A stretch of DNA of 6,972 nt. Origin: Gammaproteobacteria bacterium (lineage in GTDB: Bacteria; Pseudomonadota; Gammaproteobacteria; Pseudomonadales; Azotimanducaceae). Position 1 is the first letter of the stretch, and each line of letters begins with the position of its first letter. The stretch is from positions 1 through 6,972 of the forward strand of contig JAPUJX010000348.1 of NCBI GenBank assembly GCA_027295975.1, read 5' to 3'. The notes beneath the pieces were generated by a model. That model saw only the letters and a list, made by a program, of their open reading frames with translations, was not told the origin of the DNA and did not search any database. The position numbers and the translations under genes are program-made. Below, one piece after another: positions 5,628-6,972 of the stretch.

Positions 5628-6431
5628 CTCGTCTCGGCGTGGCGAAACGCGGTTCGTTCTTCAAGCTCGGCGCGCATCTCCTCATGTCGCTTCTCGGTGA
5701 TCGGGTAACTCCAGATAATCGCACCAGCCAGTAAATAGAATGCGGAAGGCAGGAGCGCGAACATGAAACGTAACCCGAACATAGGCTCAGCCGCGTTCAG
5801 CGCGCCCGGGGCTGAATTGAATCCAGCCAGGGCAAGCCCGGTCAGGGCGATCCATCCTCCGATAGATCCCGACATTTTGGCGCTAAACGACCATGTGGAG
5901 AAAAACAGCGCGGCTCGGTTCTCTCCGCTCTTCAGGGTATCCAGATCAAGCTGGGCTATGAGACTACCTACCACACCCGTCATCGATCGCCAGCCGGTGA
6001 TACGGGAACGCTCGTTGTAGTCGGGTGAGAGTTCCGCCCCCCAGGCGTAACAAGGGATCATCATCATGGTCGTGCCGAGAGAGAGGAACAGCATCCAGCC
6101 GAACATATGTGCAGCACCCGCACCATCGAACGGCAGGAACAACATGTAAAAGCCCAACATCATGATTGGCGTAACGGCGACGATCCAGGGTTTGCGACGA
6201 CCCCATCGGGTAACGGTGCGATCACTGACGTAGCCGATCAACGGATCGGTGAAGACATCGAATATCCGAACTACCAGGATGATGTTTGCCGTCACCGCCA
6301 GGGGCACTCCCATGTCGCTGGTGTAGAACATGGGCACAAAAACAAGCACTGGAAACAGTGCCATAGTGACCGGCAGGTCGGTGAGGCTGTAAAAACAGCG
6401 TTGACTTTTTGAGTGCCAGCAGTGACTCCAA
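5624..6431 (-). pseudogene. Broken GPH-family (MelB-like) sugar/cation symporter
   Basis: The sequence matches the glycoside-pentoside-hexuronide:cation symporter family of the major facilitator superfamily, normally about 440-500 residues with 12 helices. N-terminal family motifs are present: YSLTDLPVTMALFPV, RIFDVFTDPLIGYVSDRT and RWGRRKPW, then PCYAWGAELSPDYNERSRI. The C-terminal family end is also present: DLDTLKSGENRAALFFSTWSF, LRFMFALLPSAFYLLAGAI and the closing YPITEKRHEEM. The middle is missing: helix 5 (RSMTGVVGSLIAQL) runs directly into the region that normally precedes helix 11. A second lesion lies at the start. The reading frame from TTG 6431 (beginning ESLLALKKSTLF) joins the family motif YSLTDL only if one T is removed from the T5 run at 6391-6395. 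Without that correction the first ATG is at 6364, within helix 1, giving 246 residues. The restored product would be 268 residues. A functional half-size transporter is unlikely. Confidence 0.8.
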
Positions 6432-6481
6432 CAGGTAGCTGATAGATTACAGCAAGCAGAGTCAGCGTGGACAGGTACAGG

Positions 6482-6972
6482 TTACTTAATAGCGTATTCC
6501 ACCGCTTTTTCCGCTAACAGTTGGGTTGGATTGATGAGGTTTGCCACAGGAAGATCGTCTCTTATCATAAGGGCAATCTCCGAGCACCCGAGAATGATTG
6601 CGTCGACATCTCTACTTTCCAGGTATGATATAGCTTGGTGTGCCGGTGCACCTACGCTTGGAGGATCTTCACCCTCCATTACGGCCCACACGGATTTATC
6701 AAGACCTTCGATTAGCTCGTCGGTTATAACAACGCTCTCAATATCATGCGTTTCCAATTGGTTCTGGTAAAGTGCGTGGCTCAGTGTGTCACCGATTGCC
6801 AGCACACCAACCGTGGTTGATTTTCGTGACAACACTTCTTCGATTGTGACGTCAACAATGCTCAGTAGCGGAATACCCGAAGCGTCTTCTATCTGGTTTT
6901 CAAAAAAATGCGGGGTGTTTGAAGGCATCACCAAAAAGTCGGCGAGTAAACCCAGTTTTTTCGCGACTCCGA
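6482..6972 (-). CDS. Aspartate/glutamate racemase family protein (5' end outside window)
   Basis: The frame is open from the window edge (first full codon GGA at 6970) to a TAA at 6482-6484 and shows 162 residues. Family members are usually near 230 residues, so roughly the first 70 lie outside. ADFLVMPSNTPHFF matches the first active-site segment of Asp/Glu racemases and DAIILGCSEIALMI the second. The second catalytic cysteine is present (C129 of the visible part, codon at 6584-6586). The first is replaced by serine (S17, codon at 6920-6922). These enzymes are cofactor-independent and use the two residues as opposing acid and base to invert the alpha carbon of Asp or Glu; the related hydantoin racemases and maleate isomerases share the fold, so the substrate is uncertain. 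It is encoded 50 bp upstream of the transporter relic on the same strand and probably formed an operon with it. An apparent start at TTG 6934 is an artefact, because the protein continues upstream in frame. Confidence 0.85.
   Translation of the reverse strand, partial: GVAKKLGLLADFLVMPSNTPHFFENQIEDASGIPLLSIVDVTIEEVLSRKSTTVGVLAIGDTLSHALYQNQLETHDIESVVITDELIEGLDKSVWAVMEGEDPPSVGAPAHQAISYLESRDVDAIILGCSEIALMIRDDLPVANLINPTQLLAEKAVEYAIK

Noticed and set aside
4994..5734. 246-residue plus-strand open frame overlapping the membrane protein gene and the transporter 3' end
   Set aside because: It is arginine-rich, low in recognisable structure and in a different frame from the hydrophobic protein that clearly codes here. 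It runs antisense into the transporter motifs. Shadow frame.
6955..6961. A6 run in the racemase gene (minus strand AAA AAA CTG) considered as a slippery frameshift site
   Set aside because: The zero-frame codon phase does not fit X-XXY-YYZ, and the protein reads correctly through it in one frame.

Overview
The window is an ordinary-looking bacterial chromosomal segment with mixed gene orientation and dense coding. GC content looks to be somewhat above 50%. The gene content includes a phytanoyl-CoA-type 2-oxoglutarate dioxygenase, a Tat-exported alkaline-phosphatase-superfamily protein, a GPH-type sugar/cation symporter relic and an Asp/Glu racemase. This fits a Pseudomonadota genome, perhaps a marine gammaproteobacterium. 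That placement is inference: there is no rRNA or other taxonomic marker here. I see no tRNA, rRNA, CRISPR array, insertion sequence or phage gene.

Layout. Bases 1-195 hold the 3' end of an unrecognised gene. Bases 196-372 are a regulatory gap with an extended -10 promoter candidate. An intact Fe(II)/2-oxoglutarate dioxygenase follows (373-1266). Next is a pair of overlapping genes, a small helical protein (1351-1593) and an AbiEii-like nucleotidyltransferase (1571-2092), which look translationally coupled. A 412-residue protein of unknown function lies on the minus strand (2187-3425). It is divergent from a two-gene plus-strand operon, and a perfect 14-bp palindrome sits in the 134-bp gap between them.

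The two-gene operon encodes a Tat-signal alkaline-phosphatase/sulfatase-like protein (3560-4696) and a six-helix membrane protein (4749-5627). Their junction is the most unusual thing in the window. A 14-bp unit is repeated 4.9 times across it, and every unit carries ATGA, a start codon overlapping a stop codon. The result is a chain of four overlapping five-codon minigenes (MTLLI-stop) that links the stop of the first gene to the start of the second with no break at any copy number.

The right end is on the minus strand. A broken GPH transporter (5624-6431) carries a one-base frameshift in a T5 run near its start and an internal deletion that appears to remove roughly 180-200 residues. Upstream of it is an Asp/Glu racemase-family gene (6482 to beyond 6972) in which the first catalytic cysteine position is serine. 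The membrane-protein gene and the transporter relic converge and share the four bases TTAA, which encode both stop codons.
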